A program made the position numbers and the translations under genes. From assembly GCA_046538945.1 (NCBI GenBank), contig JBKHHW010000006.1:1-45024 (forward strand): a stretch of DNA of 45,024 nucleotides. The letters are read 5' to 3'. Shown here piece after piece: positions 1-7,924 of this stretch. This stretch comes from JAEZKC01 sp046538945. Lineage in GTDB: Bacteria; Fibrobacterota; Chitinivibrionia; Chitinivibrionales; Chitinispirillaceae. The notes below the pieces were generated by a model. It searched no databases, was not told the origin of the DNA, and saw only the letters and a list, made by a program, of their open reading frames with translations. Each line of letters opens with the position of its first letter. Within the stretch, counting starts at the first letter, position 1.

Positions 1-76
1 AGTATGAGCGGAGGACTGCCGAAGCTGCATGAGCGGAAGAGAACGAATTCTGCATGCAGAGGCGAGAAACAAAATT

Positions 77-110
77 AGGAGGGGCACACTCTTGTGCTTC
101 AGCCCCTCCT
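77..110 (-). terminator. Rho-independent terminator after nifU
   Basis: A perfect 9-bp inverted repeat (arms 77-85 and 102-110, AGGAGGGGC/GCCCCTCCT) surrounds a 16-nt loop. Read on the minus strand it follows the nifU stop by about 12 nt and is trailed by a T-rich run (TAATTTTGTTTC). Stem strength, T tract and position all fit an intrinsic terminator. Confidence 0.75.
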
Positions 111-122
111 CACACACCTGAG

Positions 123-974
123 TCAATCCTCGGCAAGTTTGATAGAAAGCTGGTCGGAAACTTTCTCCTTGAGATTCTTTTCCACCACGGAAATGAGGGT
201 CATCGAGGAAAATGCACATCCTGAACAGTGTCCCTTGAACCGGATGTAGACATCGTTACCATCCACATCAACCAGCTCGCAGTCACCACCGTCCTTTGCG
301 AGTACGGGCCTCACATCCTTCTCCAGAACCTGGCGTACCAGGTCGATTTTCTGCAGGGTGGTGAGCTTTTTGGGTTTTGCGGATGTAGTGCTTTCAGAAG
401 ACTTTTTCTTCAGTGTCTTATCGATGATCTTCTGTATTTCTCCATGGCACTGGCCGCAGGCGCCGCCGGCTTTGGTGAAATTAGTCACATCCCCGATACT
501 GGTCAGACCGTTTTCCTTCACCGCCCGTTCGATCTCCTTGTCGGTGATATTGAAACAGGTGCATACAACGTGACCGTCCTTTTCCTGAGGCAGGGTCTTC
601 TGACCGCCGGTTTCATAGAATGTGATGGCCGCCTCCAGTGCCTCCTGACCCATTACACTGCAGTGCATCTTCTCCCGGGGAAGTCCCCCCAGAGCTTCAG
701 CGATATCTTTATTTGTAATCTTTTTCACTTCATCCAGAGTCTTCCCGATGCACATCTCGGTGAGTGCGCTGGCCGATGCGATTGCGCTCCCGCAGCCGAA
801 CGTCTTGAACTTGATGTCCGCAATCCTGCCCTGATCATCAAGCTTGAAGGTGAGCCTGAGAGCATCTCCGCAGGTAATGTTGCCGATCTCGCCGAAACCG
901 TCCGGATTCTTGATCTCCCCGGTGTTTCTGGGGTTGAGGTAGTGATCTTTGACCTTGTCTGTATATTCCCACAT
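123..974 (-). CDS. nifU: NifU-type Fe-S cluster assembly scaffold
   Basis: This 283-residue protein has the complete three-part NifU architecture. An IscU-like domain carries the cluster-binding cysteines C35 (ITCGD), C61 (FGCGS) and C105 (MHCSV). A BFD-like [2Fe-2S] domain has C138, C140, C173 and C176 (CTC...GACGQC). A C-terminal Nfu domain carries C250 and C253 (CSGC). NifU builds clusters on these sites with sulfur from a cysteine desulfurase and passes them to apoproteins in the cytoplasm. A strong AAAGGAG lies just upstream of the ATG. No nifS or nif structural gene is visible, so a general Fe-S role is more likely than nitrogen fixation; a desulfurase gene could lie beyond the left edge. 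The length is full for the family. Confidence 0.93.
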   Translation of the reverse strand: MWEYTDKVKDHYLNPRNTGEIKNPDGFGEIGNITCGDALRLTFKLDDQGRIADIKFKTFGCGSAIASASALTEMCIGKTLDEVKKITNKDIAEALGGLPREKMHCSVMGQEALEAAITFYETGGQKTLPQEKDGHVVCTCFNITDKEIERAVKENGLTSIGDVTNFTKAGGACGQCHGEIQKIIDKTLKKKSSESTTSAKPKKLTTLQKIDLVRQVLEKDVRPVLAKDGGDCELVDVDGNDVYIRFKGHCSGCAFSSMTLISVVEKNLKEKVSDQLSIKLAED

Positions 975-1039
975 AGTAAGCTCCTTTAGCAGCGTTGTAT
1001 TCCAGAAAAAATCGGCTGTTTATGACTATTCTTGATGAT

Positions 1040-2056
1040 CTAGAGCAGATTTTCGTACTCAACGTCGGTGATTCCGAAGATCTCCCTTACTGTGAGTTCG
1101 AACTCTTTAAGCGATATATTTGCCTCCGATTCAATGGGAAGGCGTCCCGCGGCTACTCTGGAGTGCCCTCCGCCGCTGCCTTTCATTGTCGACGCGATCC
1201 GTTCTGCGATAAAGCCTGCGGTATCCTCGTTTTTGGACCTGATCGAAAAGAAAATCTGGTTTTTGAACACCCCCGAACAGACCATCCACTCCAGTTTTTC
1301 CAGGCTGTGGAAGAGATCGGCCATTTCTGCAATATAATCGGGGGTGGTGACATTCCCTAAATGAGTGTACCCCACATTGTCGAAATTAACCGCGGATTCC
1401 GTGGCCCGGTGCAGTATGCGGAAAAATTCCACGTCACGGTCAGGGTTTTCGATCCTTGACAGGAGTTTGTGCTCCATCACATCAAAAAGGTACTTGTAGC
1501 ACTCCACATCATCGGAAATCACATCCCGCTTCATATCGCCTGTATCGGTTTTGATACCGTAGAAGAGGGCTGTTGCCAGCTTGGGCGGAATGGGACACTT
1601 TGCCTCAAGCAGGTAGCGGGTGATTATGGTGGAAGTCGCCCCGTAATCCTTGCGTATATCGTAGAACGTCGAGTCCGAAGACGGTTCATGCGGGTGATGG
1701 TCGATAACGGCGTGCACCGGAACATCATTAGGAAGAGAAACGTTGCCTTTTCCGGGAAAAGAGTCCACCAGAACGATCCGGTCGAAATCCTTGACCTCAG
1801 TAAGTACGAAGGGGACGGTTCTGATGTTCAGAAAGCGGATCATGGCTCTGTTTTCTGCTCGGCCCACGAAGCCTCCAAATGAGATGACTGAGGAGTCGAG
1901 TCCCCAGAAGGAGAGAAGGTGGGAGATGCCGTAAGCGGAGGCCAGACAGTCCGGGTCCGGGTAGTCGTGAGTGAGGATCAGTACCGAGGAGGCTGGAAAT
2001 ATGGCATCCCGGAACTGTTGGAGCTTTCCGGAGTTTTCAATTCTGTTTATCTGCAT
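1040..2056 (-). CDS. DHH/DHHA1 family phosphoesterase (NrnA-like)
   Basis: A 338-residue cytoplasmic phosphoesterase. The DHH core is complete: H30 with D34 and D36 (THDYPDPD), D98 (VDSFP), the signature D119-H120-H121 (VIDHHPH) and D171 (TDTGD), all expected ligands of two Mn ions. A C-terminal DHHA1 domain shows the glycine-rich GSGGGHSRVAAGR loop that binds substrate. The layout and length match NrnA/oligoribonuclease-PAP phosphatase and related cyclic-dinucleotide phosphodiesterases; which substrate is used cannot be read from sequence. RecJ is unlikely because it is far longer. The gene sits 65 bp upstream of nifU on the same strand and may be cotranscribed. It is divergent from the next phosphoesterase gene. 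Confidence 0.88.
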   Translation of the reverse strand: MQINRIENSGKLQQFRDAIFPASSVLILTHDYPDPDCLASAYGISHLLSFWGLDSSVISFGGFVGRAENRAMIRFLNIRTVPFVLTEVKDFDRIVLVDSFPGKGNVSLPNDVPVHAVIDHHPHEPSSDSTFYDIRKDYGATSTIITRYLLEAKCPIPPKLATALFYGIKTDTGDMKRDVISDDVECYKYLFDVMEHKLLSRIENPDRDVEFFRILHRATESAVNFDNVGYTHLGNVTTPDYIAEMADLFHSLEKLEWMVCSGVFKNQIFFSIRSKNEDTAGFIAERIASTMKGSGGGHSRVAAGRLPIESEANISLKEFELTVREIFGITDVEYENLL

Positions 2057-2143
2057 AACCTTGTTTTCTGACTTTTCTCGGCCGAATTGACAGATATAGA
2101 AGAATCATAATTTGGTCACTACTTATCGGTTGTGTGAATTATT

Positions 2144-2172
2144 TTGCAATAATTAGAATTGGATAATATAAT
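2144..2172 (+). promoter_or_regulatory. sigma70-type promoter for the phosphoesterase gene
   Basis: TTGCAA at 2144-2149 and a perfect TATAAT at 2167-2172 are separated by exactly 17 bp in an AT-rich intergenic stretch. Transcription would begin near 2179, about 70 nt before the chosen ATG at 2249. This supports starting the protein there rather than at the in-frame codon at 2159, which lies inside the promoter. Confidence 0.72.
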
Positions 2173-2248
2173 TTATGATTCTTGTCCCAATTACACTAAT
2201 GGTGCGCTTGTCCGCCACCTCTTTAGCTTGCTTAGGGTCTGGGCGCTG

Positions 2249-2980
2249 ATGAAATATGCAATAATTTCCGATATCCATGGTAATCTGGAAGCTCTTAACG
2301 CAGTTTTGAAAGATATCAGGAAACGCTCCGTTGATGAAATAATCTGTCTGGGTGATGTGGTGGGCTACTACCCTGATCCTCAAAAATGCATCGAGCTGGT
2401 CCGTTCCAATGTTTCCGGATGTTGTGCCGGTAACCATGATTACGCGGCAATAGGAAAGATTGATACCGCAAATTTCACCTATTACGCTCATAAGGCAATC
2501 GAGTGGACAAAGCAGCACCTTTCCGGTTCCGATAAGGATTTCCTGGAATCGTTACCTTTGACTATTGAAAAAGATGATATGTTTTTTACCCATTCCTCGC
2601 CTTCCAATCCTCAGGACTGGGCATATGTGTTCCCGGATAGTGAAGATGCGGTGTTTGAGGCGTTCAACAGTCTGGTGCACAGGATCAATTTCATCGGACA
2701 TACTCACTGGCCCTCGATCATGATCCAGGAAATGGACAGAGTGGTTCTGCATGCGGAGCGTACCATCCAGCTTACAGACGAGTGTTTTTATCTGATAAAC
2801 GTGGGCAGTGTGGGGCAGCCGAGGGATTTCGACAACCGTTGCTGCTATGCGATTTTCGACACCGAACAGCAACAGATATCACTTGTCAGGGTGACGTACA
2901 ATTACAGAGTCACCCAAAAGAAGATCCGCGACAGAGATTTGCCTTTCTTTTTGGCCGACCGGCTTGAAAAAGGCCGCTAG
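2249..2980 (+). CDS. Calcineurin-like metallophosphoesterase (YfcE/MJ0936-like)
   Basis: A 243-residue metallophosphoesterase with the whole motif series in order: SDIHGN near the N-terminus, GDVVGYY, GNHD, THSSP and GHTHWP. These supply the Asp, His and Asn ligands for a two-metal centre that hydrolyses phosphoester bonds. It belongs to the small single-domain group that includes YfcE and MJ0936; the natural substrate is unknown. The start at 2249 was chosen because motif I begins seven residues later, as usual in this group, and because a good promoter covers the upstream in-frame codons. The Shine-Dalgarno sequence is weak. The radical SAM gene follows 39 bp downstream on the same strand and is probably cotranscribed. 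Confidence 0.85.
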   Translation: MKYAIISDIHGNLEALNAVLKDIRKRSVDEIICLGDVVGYYPDPQKCIELVRSNVSGCCAGNHDYAAIGKIDTANFTYYAHKAIEWTKQHLSGSDKDFLESLPLTIEKDDMFFTHSSPSNPQDWAYVFPDSEDAVFEAFNSLVHRINFIGHTHWPSIMIQEMDRVVLHAERTIQLTDECFYLINVGSVGQPRDFDNRCCYAIFDTEQQQISLVRVTYNYRVTQKKIRDRDLPFFLADRLEKGR

Positions 2981-3019
2981 TTCCTGTTAAATAAGTATTT
3001 CTTACCTGAAACGGCTTTT

Positions 3020-5563
3020 ATGAGTAATATTTCCAGACGTGTACAAACCGAATTCCTCCCGTTTGTGGAAAAACCACTCCGCTATACGGGAAGCGAACTG
3101 AATGTGGTGCGCAAAGACCTTTCCCGGGTCAGTGTTCATGGGGTGCTGTGTTTTCCTGACCTTTACGACATAGGAATGTCCCATCACGGACTGCAGATTC
3201 TGTATCACATCGTGAACAGCAATCCCTCCTGGGCCCTCTCCCGCTGTTTTCATCCCTGGACCGATGCGGAGGAGATCATGCGCAGCAGAAACCTGCCGCT
3301 TTTTGGCCTGGAGTACTTTTCACCGGTGAAGGAGGCTGACTGGATTGGTTTTTCGGTCCAGTACGAGCTTCAGTTTTCGAATCTGATCAATATGCTGGAT
3401 CTTTCCGGTCTGGCGGTGTACAGCCGTGACAGAGGAGAGGACAGTCCGCTGGTAGTGGCGGGAGGCCCCTGCATGGTCAACCCTGAGCCGCTCGCTTCGT
3501 TTGTGGATGCGTTTCTGGTGGGTGACGGGGAGGAGGCGGTAAAACAGCTCTGTGGTGTGCTCGGGAAGAACAGAGGAGCTGGACGGAGCAGGATTCTTGA
3601 GCAGGTTGCCGCTATACCAGGCTTCTATGTGCCATCGCTTTACAAGGTGTCCCAAAAGGGTAGATTCTCAGTGCCGGAAATTAAAGACAAAAGGATTGTC
3701 ACAGCGGCAAAAGTGTCCCGCTTTTGTGAAGAACAGGTTCCTCACAAGCCGCTGGTGCCCCTCATGAACGTCGTGCATCATCGACTTGCGGTTGAGGTGA
3801 TGCGGGGCTGTACCCGTGGCTGCCGGTTCTGTTCGGCGGGAATGTATTATCGTCCGGTAAGGGAAAAGGATTCCGGATTCATTCAAAACCAGATCGGCAA
3901 AGGGGTGGTTTCTACCGGCTGGAGGGATATTGGGCTTCTCAGCCTCTCCACCGCCGATCACTCCTCTTTGGGCCAGGTGCTCAATGCCGTAGGGTCGCTC
4001 AAGAACAGCTGCCATCTGAATGTCTCCCTGCCCTCGACCCGTATCGACGCTCTGGGAGATGATCAGATCGACGCTCTCGCTTCAGTCACTCCCATCACTT
4101 CATTTACAATCGCACCAGAGGCGGGCAGCCAACGGCTCCGCAGGGTGATAAACAAGGATTTCACCCACGAAGCGATAATCGAAACTGTAAAACGACTTCT
4201 GGGCAGAAACGTGCAGACCATTAAGCTTTATTTCATGCTGGGCCTGCCCACCGAGCAGCAGGAGGATATCCGGGCCATTGTCGACATGGTGACTGAAATA
4301 TCTTCACTGCTGAGAGCTTCTTCACGCAGGAAAATGCTGCATGTGGCCCTGTCGCCCTTTTCTCCCAAAGCCAACACTCCGTTTCAATGGGAAGAAATGG
4401 AAGACCCGGACAGTTTGGGGGAAAAGGGGCATTTCATCAAATCGAGCCTCAGAAGCTGCAGAAACGTCAGAGTGTCGTACCGCGACAGCAGTATGACCTT
4501 TCTGGAAACGGTTATGGCAAGAGGGGACCGCAGAGTGGGAGAGGTTATTCATAACGCGTGGAAGGCGGGAGCCCGTTTTGACGGTTGGGACGAGTATTTC
4601 AATCTGGACCGCTGGCTTGATGCAGCTGACAGGGCTGGTGTGGATATGCGGATCTACACAGGGAAGATTCATCCGGAAGAACCGCTTCCGTGGCAGGCGG
4701 TCTCTGTAGGTGTCGATTCCGGATTTCTTCTCAGGGAAAGGGATCTGTCCAGACAGGAAACCCCCACAGAAGACTGCAGAAAGGGGAAATGTACTCTGTG
4801 TGGTGCATGCACCGGGGAGGTTAAAAAGCGCATTGCAGGTGAAACGTTTGCTCCTGTAAACTTTGCTTTCGGCAGCGGAAAACAGAATATATCCAATGTG
4901 TCCTCTCCGAGTTTCAGATACAGGTTCATATATGAAAAGGGGGAGGCTGTGAGGTATCTGGGGCATATGGATATGGTCGAGGTGTTTCATCGCGCCATGA
5001 TTGCAGCCTCCTTTCCCCTTGTATTCTCCCAGGGCTTCAACCCTCATCCGCGGGTATCGTTTGGACCTCCTCTGCCCTACGGCGCCACTGGATGTAATGA
5101 GGCCTTTGACATTGAAACCAGAAGGGCGCTTGACATGGATCCGCTTGTGTTGAGTAAATGGCTTCCAGACGGTCTGAAGGTGAAAAGCTGCCGCAAAATT
5201 GACGGAAGCGTCGGGTCTCTGAATTCGTCAATCAATGCCGTCCTTTACAGAATCATCCCTTCTGATCCTTTGCCGGAAAGCGAAATGGAGAAAATGCTCG
5301 ATCGGGTGATCGGGCGCACTGAAATTATCGTGGAGTCATGGAAGAAGGGAAAGCAGCGAATAAAGAATATCAGAGAAGCTGTCATCAGCGCGCAGGTGAA
5401 GCCTTCCGGGTGGGATGTATTGCTTTCCCTTGCTCCCGGTTCCTCCTGCAAGCCCTCCGAATTCGTTTCGGCGATGTGTCCTGAACAGGACTTCTCCTCG
5501 TTTTCTGTGTGTCGACTGGAATGTCTGCAGAGAGAAGGCGGTGTGGCGGTCGCGTTGAGCTGA
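3020..5563 (+). CDS. B12-binding radical SAM protein fused to DUF2344 (TIGR03960/TIGR03936)
   Basis: A large 847-residue protein with three parts. Residues 1 to about 240 resemble the B12-binding-like N-terminal region of this radical SAM class. Residues 260-480 form the radical SAM core with the [4Fe-4S] motif C264-xxx-C268-xx-C271 (CTRGCRFC). Residues about 630-845 are the DUF2344 domain (YLGHMD, QGFNPHPRVSFGPPLP). Between them sits an extra Cys cluster, C586, C591, C594 and C597 (CRKGKCTLCGAC), possibly a second Fe-S or zinc site. This fused form is widespread and often encoded next to RNase G, ribosomal protein or Obg genes, but none of these is here. The reaction is not established as far as I know; an RNA-linked role has been suggested from gene neighbourhoods. 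Confidence 0.88.
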   Translation: MSNISRRVQTEFLPFVEKPLRYTGSELNVVRKDLSRVSVHGVLCFPDLYDIGMSHHGLQILYHIVNSNPSWALSRCFHPWTDAEEIMRSRNLPLFGLEYFSPVKEADWIGFSVQYELQFSNLINMLDLSGLAVYSRDRGEDSPLVVAGGPCMVNPEPLASFVDAFLVGDGEEAVKQLCGVLGKNRGAGRSRILEQVAAIPGFYVPSLYKVSQKGRFSVPEIKDKRIVTAAKVSRFCEEQVPHKPLVPLMNVVHHRLAVEVMRGCTRGCRFCSAGMYYRPVREKDSGFIQNQIGKGVVSTGWRDIGLLSLSTADHSSLGQVLNAVGSLKNSCHLNVSLPSTRIDALGDDQIDALASVTPITSFTIAPEAGSQRLRRVINKDFTHEAIIETVKRLLGRNVQTIKLYFMLGLPTEQQEDIRAIVDMVTEISSLLRASSRRKMLHVALSPFSPKANTPFQWEEMEDPDSLGEKGHFIKSSLRSCRNVRVSYRDSSMTFLETVMARGDRRVGEVIHNAWKAGARFDGWDEYFNLDRWLDAADRAGVDMRIYTGKIHPEEPLPWQAVSVGVDSGFLLRERDLSRQETPTEDCRKGKCTLCGACTGEVKKRIAGETFAPVNFAFGSGKQNISNVSSPSFRYRFIYEKGEAVRYLGHMDMVEVFHRAMIAASFPLVFSQGFNPHPRVSFGPPLPYGATGCNEAFDIETRRALDMDPLVLSKWLPDGLKVKSCRKIDGSVGSLNSSINAVLYRIIPSDPLPESEMEKMLDRVIGRTEIIVESWKKGKQRIKNIREAVISAQVKPSGWDVLLSLAPGSSCKPSEFVSAMCPEQDFSSFSVCRLECLQREGGVAVALS

Positions 5564-5575
5564 CGCAGAGAAGCT

Positions 5576-5598
5576 GGGGTGGCATTAGGAGCCACCCC
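5576..5598. terminator. Stem-loop between convergent genes
   Basis: A perfect 8-bp inverted repeat, GGGGTGGC (5576-5583) and GCCACCCC (5591-5598), with a 7-nt loop. It starts 13 nt after the radical SAM stop and 18 nt beyond the stop of the convergent DUF1328 gene. Neither side has a strong T run, so it is a likely but atypical bidirectional transcription end or mRNA-stabilising hairpin. Confidence 0.5.
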
Positions 5599-5616
5599 GA
5601 TCTGCACCGAAACCCG

Positions 5617-5799
5617 CTAGGTTGTCTTCCCTTTGCCTCCGCCCCGCACCACGAAGGCTATAAGCGCAATAACCAGAAATGCCAGGAAAATGTAGAAAAT
5701 GATCTGCGCGATTCCTGCTGCCACGGTGGCGATTCCTGAAAAGCCCAGAACCCCTGCTATGACTGCTATTACCAGAAGAACCACGATCCAGGTAAGCAT
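5617..5799 (-). CDS. DUF1328 (YtjA-type) small membrane protein
   Basis: A 60-residue peptide made almost entirely of two hydrophobic segments (about residues 3-24 and 30-52) joined by GFSGIA, ending in a short basic glycine-rich tail. This is the hallmark pattern of DUF1328/YtjA membrane proteins, whose function is unknown although they are often stress-associated. The start at 5799 is supported by AAGGAG on the minus strand about 6 nt upstream; a longer in-frame reading to 5895 would add non-conserved residues and bury the ribosome site. A second gene of the same family lies at 28790-28963. Confidence 0.8.
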   Translation of the reverse strand: MLTWIVVLLVIAVIAGVLGFSGIATVAAGIAQIIFYIFLAFLVIALIAFVVRGGGKGKTT

Positions 5800-5864
5800 G
5801 CATGTCTCCTTTTGTTCAGAACTCTTTTTCTGATACCACAGTGCAAAACCCGTTCCTGTTCGGT

Positions 5865-6221
5865 TCAGGGCCGGGGTGAGCCGGTTGAGAACCACTCCAC
5901 GGTCGCTTTGATGGAAAACTTTTTTCTGCCCAGGTCAAAACCGTAGACTATGGTGGTGACCATAAGGGTCTGCTTCAGGTGGGTGAAATCCGCATGGAAT
6001 ATTTTACCTTCTGAAAAGCTGTTGAGGTAAGCGTTTGTTTTTTGCATGTGAAGCATGAGGTCCTTTATTAGTCCCGGGCTGGAGGGTCGGTAGAGGCTGA
6101 ACTGAAGGCAGTTGAGGCCTGGTCTGCTCTCTTCGCATGTGCTGCTGCCCTCCGTTGGTAACGCGAACAGGAGGATCGCGGCCATAGAGGTTTTGGCTGC
6201 TGTGCGGATCAGGTTTTCCAT
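5865..6221 (-). CDS. Small exported hypothetical protein
   Basis: A 118-residue protein not recognised as a known family. It begins with a probable Sec signal peptide: a short basic start, a hydrophobic stretch (about residues 12-20, AAILLFAL) and a likely cleavage near residue 24-26. The mature part has two cysteines (near TCEES and LNCLQ) that could form a disulfide in the periplasm. Its ATG overlaps the stop codon of the upstream rhodanese gene as TGATG, which strongly suggests translational coupling; no separate Shine-Dalgarno is evident. An in-frame start at 6266 lies deep in the rhodanese gene and would hide the signal peptide. It may act with the rhodanese, but that is inference from coupling only. 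Confidence 0.6.
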   Translation of the reverse strand: MENLIRTAAKTSMAAILLFALPTEGSSTCEESRPGLNCLQFSLYRPSSPGLIKDLMLHMQKTNAYLNSFSEGKIFHADFTHLKQTLMVTTIVYGFDLGRKKFSIKATVEWFSTGSPRP

Positions 6222-7084
6222 CAGGGTGATTTGCCTGTTACTGTGGGTTGCTGTCTTGCGGTCCATTCCGTGAATGATCCTTCAAACAGTTTCACCCTGG
6301 GGTACTTGAGAAGCCATTTGAAGGTCACGAACGCGTTTGTGGCTTCCCGTCCGGTACCGCAGTAGACTATGATGTTCTTGTCCCCGGTGGCGCCGCGGGA
6401 TTCCACAATTTCTTTGATTTGTGCGATATCGCGGAACTGATAGGTGTTCTGATGATCCACGAAGAGTTTCCAGGGTATGTTAGTGGCTCCGGGGATGTGC
6501 CCCGGGCGGCTCCAGAGCCGTGCCTCCTCGTATGCTTCGGGAGGACGTATGTCCACTACGAATGTGTCCGGTTGCTCCCTGAGCTCCAGAAACTGGGTAA
6601 AGGTGACGAAGAACTCACTCTGCAGTTTCACGTTCACCTCTGTCTGCTCTACGGTGGGGAATTCCTTGGTAACCGGCCTGCCTTCCTTTTTCCACCTGTC
6701 AATTCCGCCGTTTAGGTAGTAGATGTGTGAAAAGCCCCATCGGGCAAGCGAATAGGTGCACATGGTCCCCTCCAGGCCGTCTCCCTGATGAGAGAATCCG
6801 CCCTTACCGCTGTAGAGCGCAATCGGTTTGTCTCCGCTCAGCCCCGAGCGCCTCAGAACCGGTTCGATCGATTCGGGGGAGAGGTAGCGGGTGGGCATGA
6901 AATCCTCCCAGCACCTCCAGATTTTGTCGCTGAGATACACGGCCCCGGGGACGTGACTGTGAAAGTAGTCGTAGACGTCCGGCTGGCAGTCTATGACGAG
7001 CAGGTCGCTTCCGCCCAGATTCTGCTCGAGCCAGTCGGGGTCGGTAATGGTCACACTTGCATTGAGGGGATTTGTATCGGGCAT
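6221..7084 (-). CDS. Two-domain rhodanese, probable thiosulfate/3-mercaptopyruvate sulfurtransferase
   Basis: A 287-residue protein built of two rhodanese domains. The N-terminal domain (about 10-140) has YSGKGG where the catalytic loop would be, with serine at position 92 in place of cysteine, as expected for the inactive half. The C-terminal domain (about 155-285) carries the active loop YCGTGREA with catalytic C242. Such enzymes move a sulfane sulfur from thiosulfate or 3-mercaptopyruvate to cyanide or thiols. The first domain also has the VIDCQP and HVPGAVYL strands and the second VDIRPPEAY and GHIPGATNIPW. The start at 7084 has AGGAG about 7 nt upstream; the longer reading to 7234 adds unconserved residues. 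It is coupled to the small exported protein downstream and divergent from hemerythrin. Confidence 0.87.
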   Translation of the reverse strand: MPDTNPLNASVTITDPDWLEQNLGGSDLLVIDCQPDVYDYFHSHVPGAVYLSDKIWRCWEDFMPTRYLSPESIEPVLRRSGLSGDKPIALYSGKGGFSHQGDGLEGTMCTYSLARWGFSHIYYLNGGIDRWKKEGRPVTKEFPTVEQTEVNVKLQSEFFVTFTQFLELREQPDTFVVDIRPPEAYEEARLWSRPGHIPGATNIPWKLFVDHQNTYQFRDIAQIKEIVESRGATGDKNIIVYCGTGREATNAFVTFKWLLKYPRVKLFEGSFTEWTARQQPTVTGKSP

Positions 7085-7215
7085 GGCACTTCTCCTTTTT
7101 TCGGGCTGTTGTTCATTGTTCACAGAAAAGCAACCGTCGTGCCCCGGTTTCTCAGAGTTCCCGTTATGAATACATTTCATATTCACACCTTTCGGTAAAA
7201 GCATTGTTCCCGAAG

Positions 7216-7231
7216 TGGCATGCCTGTTGCT
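7216..7231 (+). promoter_or_regulatory. Putative sigma54 (-24/-12) promoter for the hemerythrin gene
   Basis: TGGCA (7216-7220) and TTGCT (7227-7231) place the invariant GG and GC exactly 10 bp apart, matching the TGGCAC-N5-TTGC consensus closely. A transcript would start near 7242, about 37 nt before the hemerythrin ATG at 7279. No enhancer-binding regulator is encoded nearby. Confidence 0.55.
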
Positions 7232-7278
7232 CACCTAGTGGAGCCGTTTCCGTACAGGAGGAAGGGAGTGTTTTCGCA

Positions 7279-7737
7279 ATGGATCTTTTCAGTTTTCTTC
7301 GAAGAGAGCATCTGCGCCTGAGGGACATAATGCAGCAGATCGAGGAGTTTTCACCCAGCGGTCTGAAAGTCAGGGAGCGGCTTTTCGAGCGGCTCTGCAT
7401 TCCGTTTCTCAATCATCTGAGAACAGAGGAGCAGGTTATCTTCTCCGCTCTGGGAGCCGACCGCGATTGCCAGGACAGTGTTTTCAAGGCGCAGGAGCAG
7501 CATCATCTGCTTGATCTGGTCCTGGGGGAACTCATCCAGCTTCCCATGAGCAATTATCGCTGGGTGCCCAAGTTCAGAGTATTCAGGGAACTGGCCGAAC
7601 ATCATTTCGACTGCGAGGAGAATGAGCTCTTCATGGATGCGCTGGAATCCGTTCCGGAGGAGCATCTTGAGAGACTCCACAGGGAGCTTGGTCTGAAGAT
7701 GGGCAGTCTGGGCGACAGTGCTGCTCTGTACTCCTGA
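7279..7737 (+). CDS. Hemerythrin HHE-domain protein
   Basis: A 152-residue all-helical protein with the HHE cation-binding pattern spaced as expected for a four-helix bundle: H11 (REHLR), H46 and E50 (NHLRTEEQ), H75/H76 (EQHHLL) and H108/H109 with E113/E114 (EHHFDCEENELF). These residues normally bind a di-iron centre that senses or carries oxygen, or takes part in nitric oxide stress handling. The start at 7279 follows a purine-rich ribosome site (GGAGGAAGGGAG); the in-frame reading from 7072 crosses the promoter. It stands alone on this strand with its own -24/-12 type promoter, and is divergent from the rhodanese gene. The neighbourhood hints at a sulfur or redox stress link, which is inference. 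Confidence 0.85.
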   Translation: MDLFSFLRREHLRLRDIMQQIEEFSPSGLKVRERLFERLCIPFLNHLRTEEQVIFSALGADRDCQDSVFKAQEQHHLLDLVLGELIQLPMSNYRWVPKFRVFRELAEHHFDCEENELFMDALESVPEEHLERLHRELGLKMGSLGDSAALYS

Positions 7738-7753
7738 GTGTCACGGACCCGAT

Positions 7754-7768
7754 TTCCCAATTTGGGAA
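7754..7768. promoter_or_regulatory. Palindrome TTCCCAA-T-TTGGGAA, possible operator
   Basis: Two perfect 7-bp arms (7754-7760 and 7762-7768) flank one central base. It lies 16 bp after the hemerythrin stop and about 150 bp before the probable promoter of the glycan locus. With no T run it is not a good terminator. A dimeric repressor site or a hairpin that protects the hemerythrin mRNA 3' end are both possible. Confidence 0.4.
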
Positions 7769-7915
7769 TCGCAGAGAATCGGAGACAGTGTCTGTTTGTT
7801 TTCCTGTGCGGGGTGCGCCTCTGCTTACCTCTTGCCGTTTCTTCTACAATCCTTGGGCGGTTGTGCCGGATCTGAACACCGGGACAGTCACCTTCCGGGA
7901 ATGTGGCATGAGAAT

Positions 7916-7924
7916 TGATATAAT
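7916..7924 (+). promoter_or_regulatory. Extended -10 promoter for the glycan locus
   Basis: TGATATAAT at 7916-7924 is an exact TGn-TATAAT extended -10 element. No good -35 hexamer is seen at 16-18 bp, which extended -10 promoters tolerate. The predicted start near 7931 lies about 80 nt before the first gene of the locus at 8014. It is the only convincing promoter before the 18-gene run. Confidence 0.5.

Noticed and set aside
228..989. Plus-strand frame of 253 codons opposite nifU
   Set aside because: It is the antisense shadow of an intact nifU with all cysteine motifs; no ribosome site or recognisable content.
2159..2248. Upstream in-frame start of the metallophosphoesterase
   Set aside because: The region contains a TTGCAA-N17-TATAAT promoter, and family proteins begin directly at the MKYAIISDIHG motif.
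4322..5047. Minus-strand frame of 241 codons inside the radical SAM gene
   Set aside because: Antisense to the well-supported fusion protein and without family features.
7901..7918. Second sigma54-like site TGGCATG-N4-TTGAT before the glycan locus
   Set aside because: The essential GC of the -12 element reads GA, and an exact extended -10 sigma70 element overlaps it.
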